DNA from: Platycnemis pennipes | Lineage: Eukaryota; Arthropoda; Insecta; Odonata; Platycnemididae | Length of the DNA: 64,000 bases | NCBI GenBank assembly: GCA_933228895.1 | Contig: OW121846.1 | Coordinates: 9,579,915-9,643,914 of the forward strand | Direction of reading: 5' to 3' | Shown: piece by piece, positions 43,189 through 53,631 of the stretch | Numbering within the stretch: the first letter of the stretch is position 1 | How the letters are laid out: the number at the start of each line of letters is the position of its first letter | The notes under the pieces: generated by a model | The model's input: the letters and a program-made list of their open reading frames with translations, nothing else | What the model was told of the DNA's origin: nothing | Database searches by the model: none | Made by a program: the position numbers and the translations under genes

Positions 43189-44468
43189 AGTAAAAATATT
43201 CTCTGGTCCCTAAGTTGTCACCGAAACAGACTGTCAGATTACCCGGAATCGACGGAATTTCTTTTGGAGGTGACTTTTTCATCAGGCGATGATGATGATC
43301 ACACTGCCGAAGCAGTCGTCTTCTGTGCAATTCTCTCCAGGTAACAAAATCCAGGTAACTCTCCAAGGTAACAAAATCCCACTAAATCCAAAAGTTAAAT
43401 CATAGACTTATGGACTAATAATACATTTTGCGAGTTAAGGGCAAACGTAAACATGCGACCATAAGAGCTAAGATAAGAACATCTAAGAACATTCTTTCAA
43501 TACCACAGCCGGAAATAGTTCTATAAAGAAGAAATTTGGCAAACGATTTCTTATTGCGGAGAAAAAACTAAGGAAGAGTGTATAGGCCAAATAAATAAAA
43601 TAACCTATTCAAATACAGTTCAATACTGAATATGTTACTCTGGAACACTTCTGCTCGAGGTATTTGTTTCCTAAGGGTGTTAGGGCGATTTGGTTCAAAA
43701 ATTAAAATAGAAGTTGAAGAGACTGCTTTCAGAATTTTGTTACTTCCTCATAGTCGGGGAAGCTATTAAGCAATACATATGAGCTATATTTGGGTCAACA
43801 GCTTAGCCCAAGCGTAAAAAACAATAAGTTCCTACTATTCATTAAGTCTTGGGCTGGGTAAACCAATATTTCTCTTTTAGATGAAGGATTCATGGATGAT
43901 TTCAGCCAACCAACACGCACAATACCACCAGTGTGCACTCAAGTAATATCACCAAAGTCACTCCCATTTTTCAGCCGTACGACATTTACGTTTATACGTC
44001 AGTCAAAATATAAATGTCTCCCATCCAAAATTCTTCATAATAGCTACATTGGAAACGATATTTTACATATCAAAATGATATCATTTAAATCTAAACCCTA
44101 CTTCATTAACAGCGTTTGGCCCCAGTGTTCAGCCAATATACGCGTGTTTTCCCTGAAGACTATACAGTGAAGTTTTCTATTGTAAAGCATGTTTTATGTC
44201 CTGACAGCTTAATGAAAACCAAATGTAACGGTGGGTCAAAGGGCTTCGCCAAGTGCTGGTGGTGCAGAAACATACGGTCTCAAATATTATTACGATGGCT
44301 ATCATCCAAGTTTTTGTTAATCTATTCCTGTTAAATAGGAGCAATTACTAATGTGAATGAATCAATGTTGAATATATACTTTTCGTTGGGTTTCGTTGAA
44401 AGGCATGAATTACAACTGTAGTTATATTATTTACAACAGATAAATAGTCCGCCTAGAGCCACCTAGAA
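43189..44468. other. Unassigned sequence
   Basis: Only a short repeat of CCAGGTAAC/GGTAACAAAATCC at 43,337-43,380 was noticed. No genes recognised. Confidence 0.5.
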
Positions 44469-44544
44469 TGAAGTTGACAGGTAATAGGATCAACGGAGCA
44501 TCTCTATCATATATTCCGTTTACCTTTATCTCAAATGTATTACG
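44469..44544 (+). repeat. Foldback repeat, partial copy
   Basis: Shares with the next copy GAAGTTGACAGG, GGAGCATCT, and TTTACCTTT.TCTCAAATG followed by ATTAC. The left arm is mostly deleted, so it no longer folds. Confidence 0.7.
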
Positions 44545-44660
44545 TCCGGGAGGTATGGGCATCTTTGGAACGGCACCCTAGATCATTTCAAATTTTAATT
44601 GGGTTAATGAGACAAAGACTTCTGAGAGTCATTGATGTGACTTGCCATAGTAAAGTATGA
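44545..44660 (+). pseudogene. Possible LINE RT C-terminal fragment
   Basis: Translates as VREVWASLERHPRSFQILIG then LMRQRLLRVIDVT. It resembles the LINE ORF2 block Y...VWG....HL..L...Q.R.LR.I. Only 35 codons and no further match, so chance similarity is possible. Confidence 0.35.
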
Positions 44661-44732
44661 GTTCCTCAGGGCATTTTAGAGTAAATCATATCATTTTTAG
44701 CACGTAGAAATGTTGTTCATTTTGCATTTTAA

Positions 44733-44846
44733 TTGAAGTTGACAGGTAGGTAATAGAATAATTTGAGAGAAAGGTACACACTAAATATAATATAGATGGA
44801 GCATCTATATTATATTCAGTGTTTACCTTTCTCTCAAATGCATTAC
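44733..44846. repeat. Foldback element, 38-bp arms with 3-base loop
   Basis: Arms 44,761-44,798 and 44,802-44,839 are inverted, 36 of 38 matching, around the loop GAG. The outer arm is ATTTGAGAGAAAGGTA. A transcript would form a long hairpin like a microRNA precursor, although the near-perfect arms and a second copy 260 bases away indicate a MITE-type repeat. Confidence 0.85.
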
Positions 44847-45399
44847 TTAAAAAATAACTGAAAATTAAGTATATTTTTTATATCCGCATTTTTTCATTTT
44901 TAGTATCACTCCAATTTCAAATAAATTACATAAATATCTGAATGGCCATATTTAATGGCCATACATTATAGATATAGATATAGATAAATACCTGGATTAA
45001 TATTCTGGAATAAATAAAAGCTTAAGTGAGATTATTTAAAGCAGATAAATAATCCCCCAAGAACCTTAGTATGCTTAAAAATTAAAAAAAAAACCTACAA
45101 GCCGCAAGGAAATGCAACATATTTTCCCAGTCCTTCTTTGCATTTCTTATTTTCGTTTTCATGTATCCCTTCATTTTCGCGCATTCACAGCTTATTCTCA
45201 CCGAAAGCTGTCCCCATGAATGCCAGGTGCATTGAACATAAGTAAGTATTCACGTTTATGAAAGGGAAATCATGAAGGTCCTCCGTAAAGTATATTAGGT
45301 TATGCTACATGTTTCTCTAAATCCTTCCATACGTTCGAAGCAGTAATTAGCGGCAGCTCACTAAATGATACTCAATAATATTAACTTCTTCACTTTTCC
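44847..45399. other. Unassigned AT-rich sequence
   Basis: A short TATAGA microsatellite lies at 44,966-44,985. Nothing else is recognised. Confidence 0.5.
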
Positions 45400-45545
45400 A
45401 AACGAGAGAAAGAGAGCGGAGAGACGGGCACGGGGTGAACCCCAGGACCTTGCCAGAGAGCGAGGAAAGGAGCGAAGTTCGGCGGAGAGGTGCGGATCGA
45501 CGAGAGAGCGTTTCAAATGCAAGCGAGACATCTCATATGCATCGG
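45400..45545 (+). repeat. Purine-rich repeat shared with the LINE-C UTR at 42.1 kb
   Basis: CCAAACGAGAGAAAGAGAGC, GGTGAACCCCAGGACCTTGC, CAGAGAGCGAGGAAAGGAGC and AAGTTCGGCG parallel the inverse of 42,085-42,185. No LINE-C terminal block follows, so the assignment is by similarity only. Confidence 0.4.
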
Positions 45546-46016
45546 CTCTGGGCGCCAGCGCGATTAAAACTCGGGGCAGGCAAGCTGCCGACGGTATTCC
45601 GTCACATACCTACTCGGGCGACGAGTCCATCACCTTACCGTGTTTGAACTTCCCTCGTGGTGGCCCAGACCGAAGAATATTGTAGGAAAGGAATCCGATT
45701 TTCTTTCACGGCGATAGTGGCGATGCTTCGTTTGTTGGGAAACGTTTATCTCCCACAGTGACTACACCTTCGATTTTGCTAATTTTTCATATGTTGTAGA
45801 TACAAGTATAACCGTCCTCTACAAATTAACAAGTTTGGTAGAGGAAATATTCCATTTACGAAAGAAAAATATTTTTGAGTGTAGGCGTAACGCCCGCCGG
45901 TGGCCGCGGCGTCAGGCTCACGGTCTTCTGATCATAGCACACTGTCTTTTTCATCTTCTTCTCGCTAATTTCAACCGTATAAAAACTCATCAATCCCTTC
46001 CCCAGCCAGAGGCCTG

Positions 46017-46330
46017 TATTAGTACCGCGAAAGAGAGCGGAACTGGTGAAAACAAGAGAAGAAAATTGGGAGTCAGTACTCCCAGGGAAAAAAGCAGTTT
46101 GAACGAGACTCTGAAATAGTAGGATTAGACATCTGATATAGCTGAAAAAAATTCCAAAGGTCAAGTGAATATCGGTTGAAAAAAAACTGAAAACAGCCAT
46201 TAGCCAAAACTATAACGTAATGAGGTTTGTCAATTGCTCTCCGAGGCCGAACGCTGTAAGGTCAGGTGCCGCCCTCGTGTATTTCTAGGGCGGTGTTCAC
46301 ATACTCGGGAAGCAAAAGGCAAATGGCACT
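46017..46330 (+). repeat. Dispersed repeat R1, second copy
   Basis: Parallels 28,337-28,650: ATTAGTACCGCGAAAGAGAG, ACAAGAGAAGAAAATTGGGA, GTCAGTACTCCCAGG, CTCCGAGGCC and GGTGCCGCCCTCGTGT. It lacks the LINE-A tail present in the first copy and fades after GGCAAATGGCACT. Confidence 0.7.
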
Positions 46331-46479
46331 TGGGAAACAGGGATGTATATTTATATATTTATGACAAAAAACTTAATGAAATTTTTAACATGCGTGAAGT
46401 ACATGATACAAACTATTATAATGGAGTCCAAATAATAGGCAACATTACATTCCCAGTGTTACTTTAACAAGAGGAAATA

Positions 46480-47200
46480 TTCTTCCCGCATTAAATACAC
46501 TCTTCCTGCTATCTACCATGTTGGTGAATATTATTGTCTAATCCATAAGATTTTAATTTCACAAGTAACTTGCTATGGAACACCTTGTCAAAAGCTTCCT
46601 TTAAATATAGCATCCAATGGAGTAATAGTTTCGCCCCAAGCTAAAATTACGTTTGAAAAGAGTGCAAGTTGAGTTTCACTTTGCTAGATTTAAGATTTGC
46701 TATTCCGGAAGCCATGCTGAACATTAGTCAATAAATCCTGGCTACCTAGGTGCCCCACGACTGAACTAACAACTGTATGTTCCAGGACCTTGCATGAGAT
46801 ATACGTGAGGGCTATAGGTGGGTAGTTGGATGGCTGCTCCTCATTGCCACTTTTAAATACGGATGTTACTTAGGCAAAACTTCAACTGTTGCAGGCTCTA
46901 CTTAGTGGAATGATGGCATGATGGGAGAAATAATTCACTTTGCACTTATTCCACGAATTTATTTTAACCCAACCGGTTTCGACGTTAGCACGACAACATA
47001 AGGGGTACAATCTCCCGTGGAGATTGTGCCCCTGATGATAACGTGCTAACGTCGAAACCGGTTGGGTTAAAATAATTTCGTGGAATAAGTACAAATTGAA
47101 TTATTTCTCCCATCGTTACTTAGGCAGTTTTCAAAGCCTTCGCTACGACGTGTTCGGACCGCAATTATAAGTCGCGACCACTATACTGCTGATTTTTCTT
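46480..47200 (-). pseudogene. LINE RT fragment (CR1/jockey-like), split by a palindromic insertion
   Basis: On the minus strand: TSVFKSGNEEQPSNYPPIAL then TYISCKVLEHTVVSSVVGHL, LTNVQHGFRNSKS, and AIFKGSFDKVFHSKLLVKLK then SYGLDNN. These are the fingers-to-palm motifs of CR1/jockey-like RT (TPVFKKG...NYRPISLT..CK.LE, QHGFR, DFSKAFDKVPH..LL.KL). Upstream, after the 238-base insertion at 46,877-47,114, the protein continues leftwards as VAKALKTA. Stops and indels are numerous. Confidence 0.75.
46877..47114. mobile_element. Palindromic insertion with 12-bp target duplication
   Basis: GTTACTTAGGCA occurs at 46,865-46,876 and again at 47,115-47,126, exactly flanking the insertion in the LINE RT coding sequence. 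Within it 46,921-47,113 is one long inverted repeat centred at 47,017, with arms including ATTTTAACCCAACCGGTTTC and GACGTTAGCACG. The 44-base left flank AAACTTCAACTG... is not palindromic. AACCGGTTTCGAC-type blocks occur in several arthropod repeats. A 12-base duplication fits retroposition better than cut-and-paste. Confidence 0.8.
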
Positions 47201-48094
47201 CATTTTAGTGCAAAAGGAACCAGTCACACATCAAGAGAACCGAGTTACAAATATCGTGTCCACCAGCGTAATTGGTGTTACCTAGCAACATGAATTAAAA
47301 TAGAAGATATGGGCGTTAATAACTCTTGGAAATAGAGCAGTTTCTTACGAAATGCGCATTGCAAACAAAATAAATGATCGAGAGTAAGAACTATCAACTA
47401 TTAATGCGTCATTAGACATTAGACATATTGTGGAGAAAACATCAGGGAAATAAAGGGTCAAACCAACCGTTGATTAGGATACGTGTAAGGGGTCCAAGGC
47501 ATGAACAACGAGAATGCTGGAGATGCATGCTACTTATCGTGAAAGACTCTCGGGAATTCCACCGGTTTAACGAGTAGTCGCCGGGAAAGCATCTAAACGT
47601 TTTCCACATACCACTTTTCGATTTTCAGGCCTCATTTAGTATACGCCGTTAGTATATGGGATCCGTGCAAAAAAAGTTTGCTTGAGGAAGTGTTACAAAC
47701 TTACCAGAAGACCACGGATGGGAATCGTTATGAGAGAAAGTTTAAATTGAGACTGCAAGCAAATCTGAAGCTGTTCTTATTTCCAATGATTTTACAAATA
47801 TGCTAAGAACACTACCGCGTGTTACACTCGATTCGAGAAGAAGCCGTTATTCGTGGGAGGCGTATGACAGCTGATGTCATTTAAGATTGTTGGGTAACTG
47901 GGTACGGGCAAGAATTTTTCAAGGGCCAGATGAAGGACGGAGTGAAACCCGGCGTCGGCATTAGCCTACTCTTAAATAACGAAAGGTGCTAAGGGGGCCA
48001 CGGCATATCGTCCCTTTCGACGAACAGTGCATTGAACTCGAGGCGCTTTCCACACAGCAAGCACCCAAGTGATGACCGGAATATCGTTACGAAT
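47201..48094. other. Unassigned sequence
   Basis: No genes or repeats recognised. Confidence 0.5.
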
Positions 48095-48190
48095 TCTGCC
48101 TCCGCCAGAATCCGAACCCGGGCCCTCGAGATGTGGCGCCGGTACTCTGGCCACCACACCAAACCTGACAGTCACCCCGCTCGACTCGTA
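48095..48190 (-). repeat. tRNA-derived SINE head, minus strand
   Basis: On the minus strand an A-box-like TTTGGTGTGGTGGCCAGAG is followed by GAGGGCCCGGGTTCGGATTC with the B box GGGTTCGGATTC. Spacing (about 35 bases) fits a tRNA fold. The cloverleaf acceptor ends do not pair, so a functional tRNA is unlikely. Confidence 0.5.
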
Positions 48191-48487
48191 CGAGAGAACA
48201 AGGTTAAAGAGGTAGTCACTCGGATACATTCAATATTTCCTTCTCGCGAACAATACAGCATCACATGCGGCGGCAGGGTGACCGGACGAGTAAGTGTACA
48301 TTTAGGGTCAGTGTTGTATTGTAATTACAAATTGACGCATTTAAAAAAAATTACAAAATCATAATTAAAACATTATACTTCTCCGAGGGTACCAGTAATA
48401 AAATCCCTTGTGCCTGGAGTTACTTCAGAACTATCGTATTCTCTAGTAGTATCACTATTGTACCTACTACTACAGATTGAGCGATAA

Positions 48488-48545
48488 TTCACCCCCTGCC
48501 ACTCACACTCGAAGTGGCTTTCTAACTACTCCGTTTAAGTAGACG
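48488..48545 (+). mobile_element. LINE-C 3' tail, diverged
   Basis: ATTCACCCCCTGCCACTCAC, then GAAGTGGCTTTCTAACTACT and AAGTAGACGG: the terminal block with several substitutions. Confidence 0.5.
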
Positions 48546-49199
48546 GAGAAATCACGCATATATCGTGAACTATATACGCTGGACACAACATTTGGCACAA
48601 CGCTTTTTGACGCCAATACCTTATGTGAACATTATGCTTTTTTTCTGTTTATATCAGTCATTGTGATTTATATACGATCAGGGATGCAAAGGATGATTTG
48701 TAGTGATTAGGAAATAATATTCAGGCGAATTATAATACGCCAATCCACGTAAAATATGCACGGTCATCAACGAGACGATAGAAGACGCTTTAAGGCGACA
48801 TGAAATGTCACAGGGCTGAAATGCATCATGCATCACATTAAGCTCGCTGAAATGAGTTCCGTAGAACCTAACGATGCATCACATGTACCTGCCTATCGCG
48901 CACAATGGAATACTCTAAAATGGCTCAAAAGGGAAGTTAGCAAGTATACATCCTTTCACAACGGACACACCAATTTCAAAGACGCGTCCATTCATGAGGA
49001 AACGCAAGGCCCAGATCACGGAGTACATCAGATCACCGGATCCGGATTTTAGCCATTCGAAGGGAGAGGGGAAGCAAATCGCAGCAAGGTGCCCATTAGC
49101 ATCTCTCTAGGTCTTCCTATGACGTTTACAGCCAAAAATACAACCAAATGCTGACATGTCAGTAGTAAATGAAACGTTATTACGCGTCCACTATGAGAC
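48546..49199. other. Unassigned sequence
   Basis: Nothing recognised. Confidence 0.5.
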
Positions 49200-49420
49200 T
49201 TAAGGCCGCTTTACACGATACTATTTAAATGCTTGTATAAACTGAACGAAATTGTATGTTTGTCGGAATGGAATTAGAACAGGTTCTATTTTCCGTACAG
49301 TCATTCTGACATTCGCCCAAGCGTTCACACAATTTACCGCTTTACACGGTACAATTTCCTCATACAAGCGTTTGTACAAGAAATTGTACAAATAAATTGT
49401 ACCGTGTAAAGCGGCCTTAA
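49200..49420. mobile_element. TTAA-flanked MITE (piggyBac-like)
   Basis: The element proper is 49,204-49,416 between TTAA tetranucleotides at 49,200 and 49,417. Including flanks, the inverted ends match perfectly over 21 bases (49,197-49,217 and 49,403-49,423; terminus GGCCGCTTTACACG). TTAA duplication is the hallmark of piggyBac-type transposases. The interior has further inverted pairs (TTGTACA-rich, 49,370-49,400). At 213 bases it is non-autonomous. Confidence 0.85.
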
Positions 49421-50717
49421 GTCCTGCTACATTCAGCACGACAACGACTGACGAAATTGAAAAAAAAAAATTCATAGCTACCATTTATTGATAAACATAT
49501 GACAATAATCTATTATCCTAAGGCATGACCAAAAAACAAAACAGCTATCAGTTAATTAGTTTGCTAAGTACCAACCACTGTGCCATGACGTCCAAGAAAA
49601 AGATTACGTCCGTGTTGACAGCTGCTTTACCGTCTACACCGGTTTCGTAAAATGCTGGGTGGAAAAGCATTCACACGAGTAACAGCAAGAGGGTTTACAT
49701 AACGAGAGAGACATAAAGATCTTTTCCATAGCGCAAAAGGGTTTCCTAATACATAACTAACTTTCTCCGAAGCTAACTTTCATTGGTAGCGGTACCAGCG
49801 GATAACAACATTACCACGATACATTTTCTATTTTTGTGGAATAAACCAAATATAAGACGAATAGCGACCAACAACTACGAATGAGTCAGCAAATCTAGCA
49901 AATTACTTAAAAACCATGAAGAGCTACTGCAAAATTTTCTGCAGGTACATACCTGATACCTTAATCGTGCTTAAAAAAAACTTTCTTATTCATACAGGAC
50001 CACAAATCTGGAAGGGCTAATTTTCGTAAGCTCCGCTGAAAAATTATCACGATGAAATCAAACTGATGCAGTAGCTTCTAATAACAGCTTTGCAATGACA
50101 CCACATCTTCTCATATGATAGTAAATGGTATCCTGATATTTACATGCATAGTAAGTGAGGAATAAAATGTAACTACTATACACAGCTGAGCAATATTTTC
50201 AGCACACTGGCAATATGGGCTCGACACACCTGTCAATTCTATGCCTAGCAGTCTTGCTCCGTTTGCCTAGAGAACTACAGACTAACATAACTGTTCTCAA
50301 CCGGAGAAATGTTTTAATTTCCTATGGCGTTCATTCCTTCGACAACAAAATAAAAATGAACTCTTGAGGCAAAATTAGGTTATACACTAAATGAAGTCGT
50401 GTTGACACCCTTCGATTCCGCCGACTTCCACTCCATTACCAAACCAATCCTTGGCTCATCGCTGCGCTTTGGATCGAGTTGCTGTCATACAAATACCCAA
50501 GTTTGAAACATTGTTGATAATCAGCTGTATTCTATATCGTTTACCCTATTTACATTACACCCAGGCATGTAACTTAACAATAAACATAACCGACAATATA
50601 CGACAAAAATTGTACCAGATAAAACATATTAATCATGTCTATGCCTCGCATAGAAATACGCACACATATGATAAAATGAACCATGGCAATGCATAGCATA
50701 CTAAGAATCACCGATTT
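49421..50717. other. Probable CaMKI intron 1, proximal part
   Basis: Minus-strand sequence immediately downstream of the exon's donor site. I saw no second exon, no recognised repeat and no conserved frame. Confidence 0.45.
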
Positions 50718-50723
50718 ACTCAC
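50718..50723 (-). other. Splice donor of CaMKI exon 1
   Basis: On the minus strand the exon ends ...CTTGGCAC and is followed by GTGAGTAAAT, a canonical donor. The split falls after the second base of the Thr codon. Confidence 0.8.
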
Positions 50724-50836
50724 GTGCCAAGAAGTTCTTTCAGGTTGTATTTATCCTCAACGGATGGTTGTCTTTCAGTGTCTTTGCCATCCTTTTTGGT
50801 CTTCTTGGAAGAATCCTTTTTCCCAAATAAAGGCAT
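50724..50836 (-). CDS. CaMKI: First coding exon of a calcium/calmodulin-dependent protein kinase type 1-like gene
   Basis: The minus strand opens with ATG in good context (AAG before it) and encodes 37 residues plus two bases: MPLFGKKDSSKKTKK, then a Lys/Asp-rich stretch, then EDKYNLKELLG and the first two bases of Thr. This is the N-terminus of arthropod CaMKI: a short variable basic leader, then the start of the kinase domain, where the next exon should begin the glycine loop (GxGxFSEV). CaMKI is a cytosolic Ser/Thr kinase activated by Ca2+/calmodulin and by CaMK kinase phosphorylation. No kinase continuation was recognised to the left, so intron 1 must be long or the gene incomplete. Codon use is ordinary and no stop or frameshift is present. 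The main alternative is a pseudo-exon, but an intact frame and a perfect donor argue against that. Confidence 0.82.
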
Positions 50837-51751
50837 CTTCTCGCCACACTATAACATACAAGCTATTTTCACGCTTTCACTAAAATGCTGCTGTAACTAT
50901 ACTGTCAACAAAGACCGCTAGCACACGTAAAACACAGAAGTCTCACCGTGAGCAGTCTGCTAAGGCAACACCTTAAGTTGTGTTTTGTTCTTAAGGGTCA
51001 ATCGTATCCTAACGACAATCACAACAAGACTTGGTTGCACTCATTGCTATTAATTATGCTGACTCTGGTAATCATCCATCACATCCATTGCACGACAGAA
51101 AGACAAACCAAATCACCTGCGAAACACGTTACCACACTTACAAACCTCGGCCAATGCATGACGTCAATAATTGGACCTGCGCGTTAGCGATGACACCTAT
51201 CCATGACAGCTGAAGCACTAAATTTGCTGGTCTTTGAAAGCTAAACGCGGCAAAAAAGTGGCATGTAATTTTTGTGATAATATTCTGACACATGGAATAA
51301 TTCTCATAAACTTGGTATTGCTGATGTGTTTGAGATATTAGTAGTGATCCGCTATCACCTCATTGCCATTTATTTAAATGTCATTGATCACATTATACTT
51401 AAGAAAACAATTTTTAGGTAAATACTGTTTCCCATCATTATGACAAAGTTGCGAAGCATGATCTCTGGGGCTAGTAATACGTTGAAATGGAAATTTTGAT
51501 GAACAGTTTTATTCAATCTGTAAGTTTACGTATTTAAAGGCATAGAACACCAAAGGCATCACCATTTGTGACAATTTTTTAAGTTTAGTTATTAGTTTTA
51601 GTTAATTATCACTTACAGTGGCCAAGCCATGGCCTTATGGTCTAATTATTGAATGGAATATTAATGTAGTTACATATGAATGTAAAATTTGACATGTTTT
51701 TAATTACAATGAATAATATTTTAAATATACAGGAGACATGCTCGTGATTGC
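50837..51751 (-). other. 5' UTR and upstream region of the CaMKI exon
   Basis: The bases just left of the ATG on the minus strand (GTTATAGTGTGGCGAGAAG) must be transcribed. I cannot place a transcription start or promoter. No TATA box at a telling position, no CpG-rich island and no repeats were recognised. Confidence 0.4.
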
Positions 51752-51814
51752 TTCTATTTCACATTTTTGTGAAATAGAAACACATCATTTCACCTGCCAT
51801 CTTGATAGGTGAAA
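51752..51814. repeat. Two adjacent hairpins
   Basis: TTCTATTTCAC (51,752) pairs perfectly with 51,769-51,779 across a 6-base loop. TTTCACCT (51,788) pairs with 51,807-51,814 across an 11-base loop. The two stems share TTTCAC, so alternative pairing is possible. They may be part of an unrecognised foldback element. Confidence 0.55.
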
Positions 51815-51923
51815 CCGCCTGATGAGTCGTGGATCCTGCTTTTTCTTTTCTCACCTACAAGTAATTACCTTTTTTGTTCGTGTCTAAATGGTAAAATTTA
51901 CTAGAGTTCAAAGTAGTATCTGT

Positions 51924-52303
51924 TTAAAGCCCATTTCACCTGGTACTTGATCTAGCACAAGGTCCAGTATGCTAGCAAGTATATTAAAACAACTACTACT
52001 ATACTATGTTAGCTAGTATACTCGCTGAGCTACTGGATTTCATACTTGATGTGGTACTAGATTTCTAGTAGGTAGGACCCAGTAGCCATCAACCAATCAA
52101 GTCACGCTGTGCGAACTTCTCTTTTTATAATTAGTATAGAATCATATGGAATAACCGCTTCATAGCAAGCACAAGGTCAATGATCATGTGAAACAACCTA
52201 GAAGTGTTCCAATCATGCTAGTTTCTGTCCTCAATATCAAGTAGCGGCTAGCACATTTACTCACGTCTTGTGCTGGATCAAGTATCGTGTGGGACAGGCT
52301 TAA
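51924..52303. mobile_element. TTAA-flanked MITE, second type
   Basis: TTAA at 51,924 and at 52,300 enclose inverted ends sharing TACTTGATC.AGCACAAG: 51,942-51,961 and 52,267-52,286 on the other strand. The outermost bases (AGCCCATTTCACC versus GCCTGTCCCACAC) are more diverged. The interior has CTAGTA-rich inverted pairs. It is similar in architecture to the 49.2 kb element but different in sequence. Confidence 0.7.
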
Positions 52304-53631
52304 TGTTAAAAATGATTTATACTTTAATGACTGCTCCTAATTTGCCATTTTTTACCATATGAATTTCATTTGATCGTCACTAGTAATAGTGGTATTCATT
52401 CCATGTTATATTGCAGAGTCTTGGTAATTAATTCACTCTCAATGGTTTCAAAAAATTTTTCAAGATTTCAGTTTTCCATATTTCCTGTTGTTTTCTTTTT
52501 CCTGACAATGAAGATCTTCCATTTTACCGGCCTGAATTTTATAATCCATCAGTCATTGCATGCTCAATAGGCAAACCAAGACCAAATCAGTAACTACCTG
52601 CCCTCCAGAAATTTTCTTATAGAACCACTCCTTTTCCATCACCCCTTTTATCATCATATGTGTTCCTTTCAACATGCAAATACAGAAGGTTTTGACAAAA
52701 TCAGTTCTTATGCTTGTTGATAGTCTCGTCTTGTAATTCCCCACCAGTGTACATTTCCCCTTATCTTTGTAACCAAATCACATTTAAAACCTATATCCTC
52801 ATGCCATACTGTAAATCTATTTGTTGCCTCCCTATTATGCTCATTGATGAAGTTCTCACCTCTATCTCTTACCCTCCATTACCTTAACTAATTCAGTCTG
52901 TTTCGAAGTGGGACTCCCTCTTATTCAGTGTCACAAAGCAGTTGCAATTGTGCTCACACCTGTAAGGTTGTTGCAGCTATTTTGTTATTGTTGAATCTGG
53001 CATAGTAATTTGCTAGTTCTTAATTTAATTCTCACCTCCATCCCTCCACATGCCTCTCTTCAATCAACCTTCTTCCCTAAATCCAAACTAAAACAAACCT
53101 GGGTGTTCTTACTCTCTCATCTTTTAGCTTTACTTTTGCACTCGGTGACTCTTATGAAATTTCTTTGATCCATACATAATGTTACTCTTTGTGTCATAGA
53201 CTGACTGATCTCTCAAAGACCACTCTCATTTCTCATGCACTATACAAATGTACTAAAAATGCCCTCTTTTTATTTTCCCAAAACTTTGGCCATTTTGTGG
53301 GGATGTTATCCATTAGGAGAGCCTCGTTCCTCTTCATTTCTTGCAGAGCTTTATTTTCCTTATTTATTTCTCCATTTATCTACATAGTATTCCTAGGCAC
53401 ATGCTGCCCTCGTGTATATCACATTTCCCATTCATATTCAATTCACAGGAACTAAAGTATGTGCCATAAAGCTTAAAATGTATATTTTCCAGTTTCACTC
53501 TATTTGTGTTGAATGAATTATGTTGTGAATTAACCTCACATTTTTAGTGGAGAATGCTCATCCTCAATTGCCCCAAGTCAAAAAAACTATGGCTCACTTT
53601 ACTTAGTAGGTGCTCCCTAAAACCAAGTGGC
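52304..53631. other. T/C-rich unassigned sequence
   Basis: No domain-bearing frame; probably old repeat or spacer. Confidence 0.5.

Noticed and set aside
45365..45685. Arg-rich 106-codon frame as a DNA-binding protein
   Set aside because: The same purine-rich sequence occurs at 42.1 kb next to a LINE-C tail, so it is repeat-derived.
48095..48190. Functional tRNA gene on the minus strand
   Set aside because: A and B boxes are present but the acceptor and anticodon arms do not pair; it fits a SINE head better.
51811..51826. GAAAC followed closely by CTGATGAG, resembling a hammerhead core
   Set aside because: Only three bases separate the two motifs, so stems I and III cannot form, and no second half follows.
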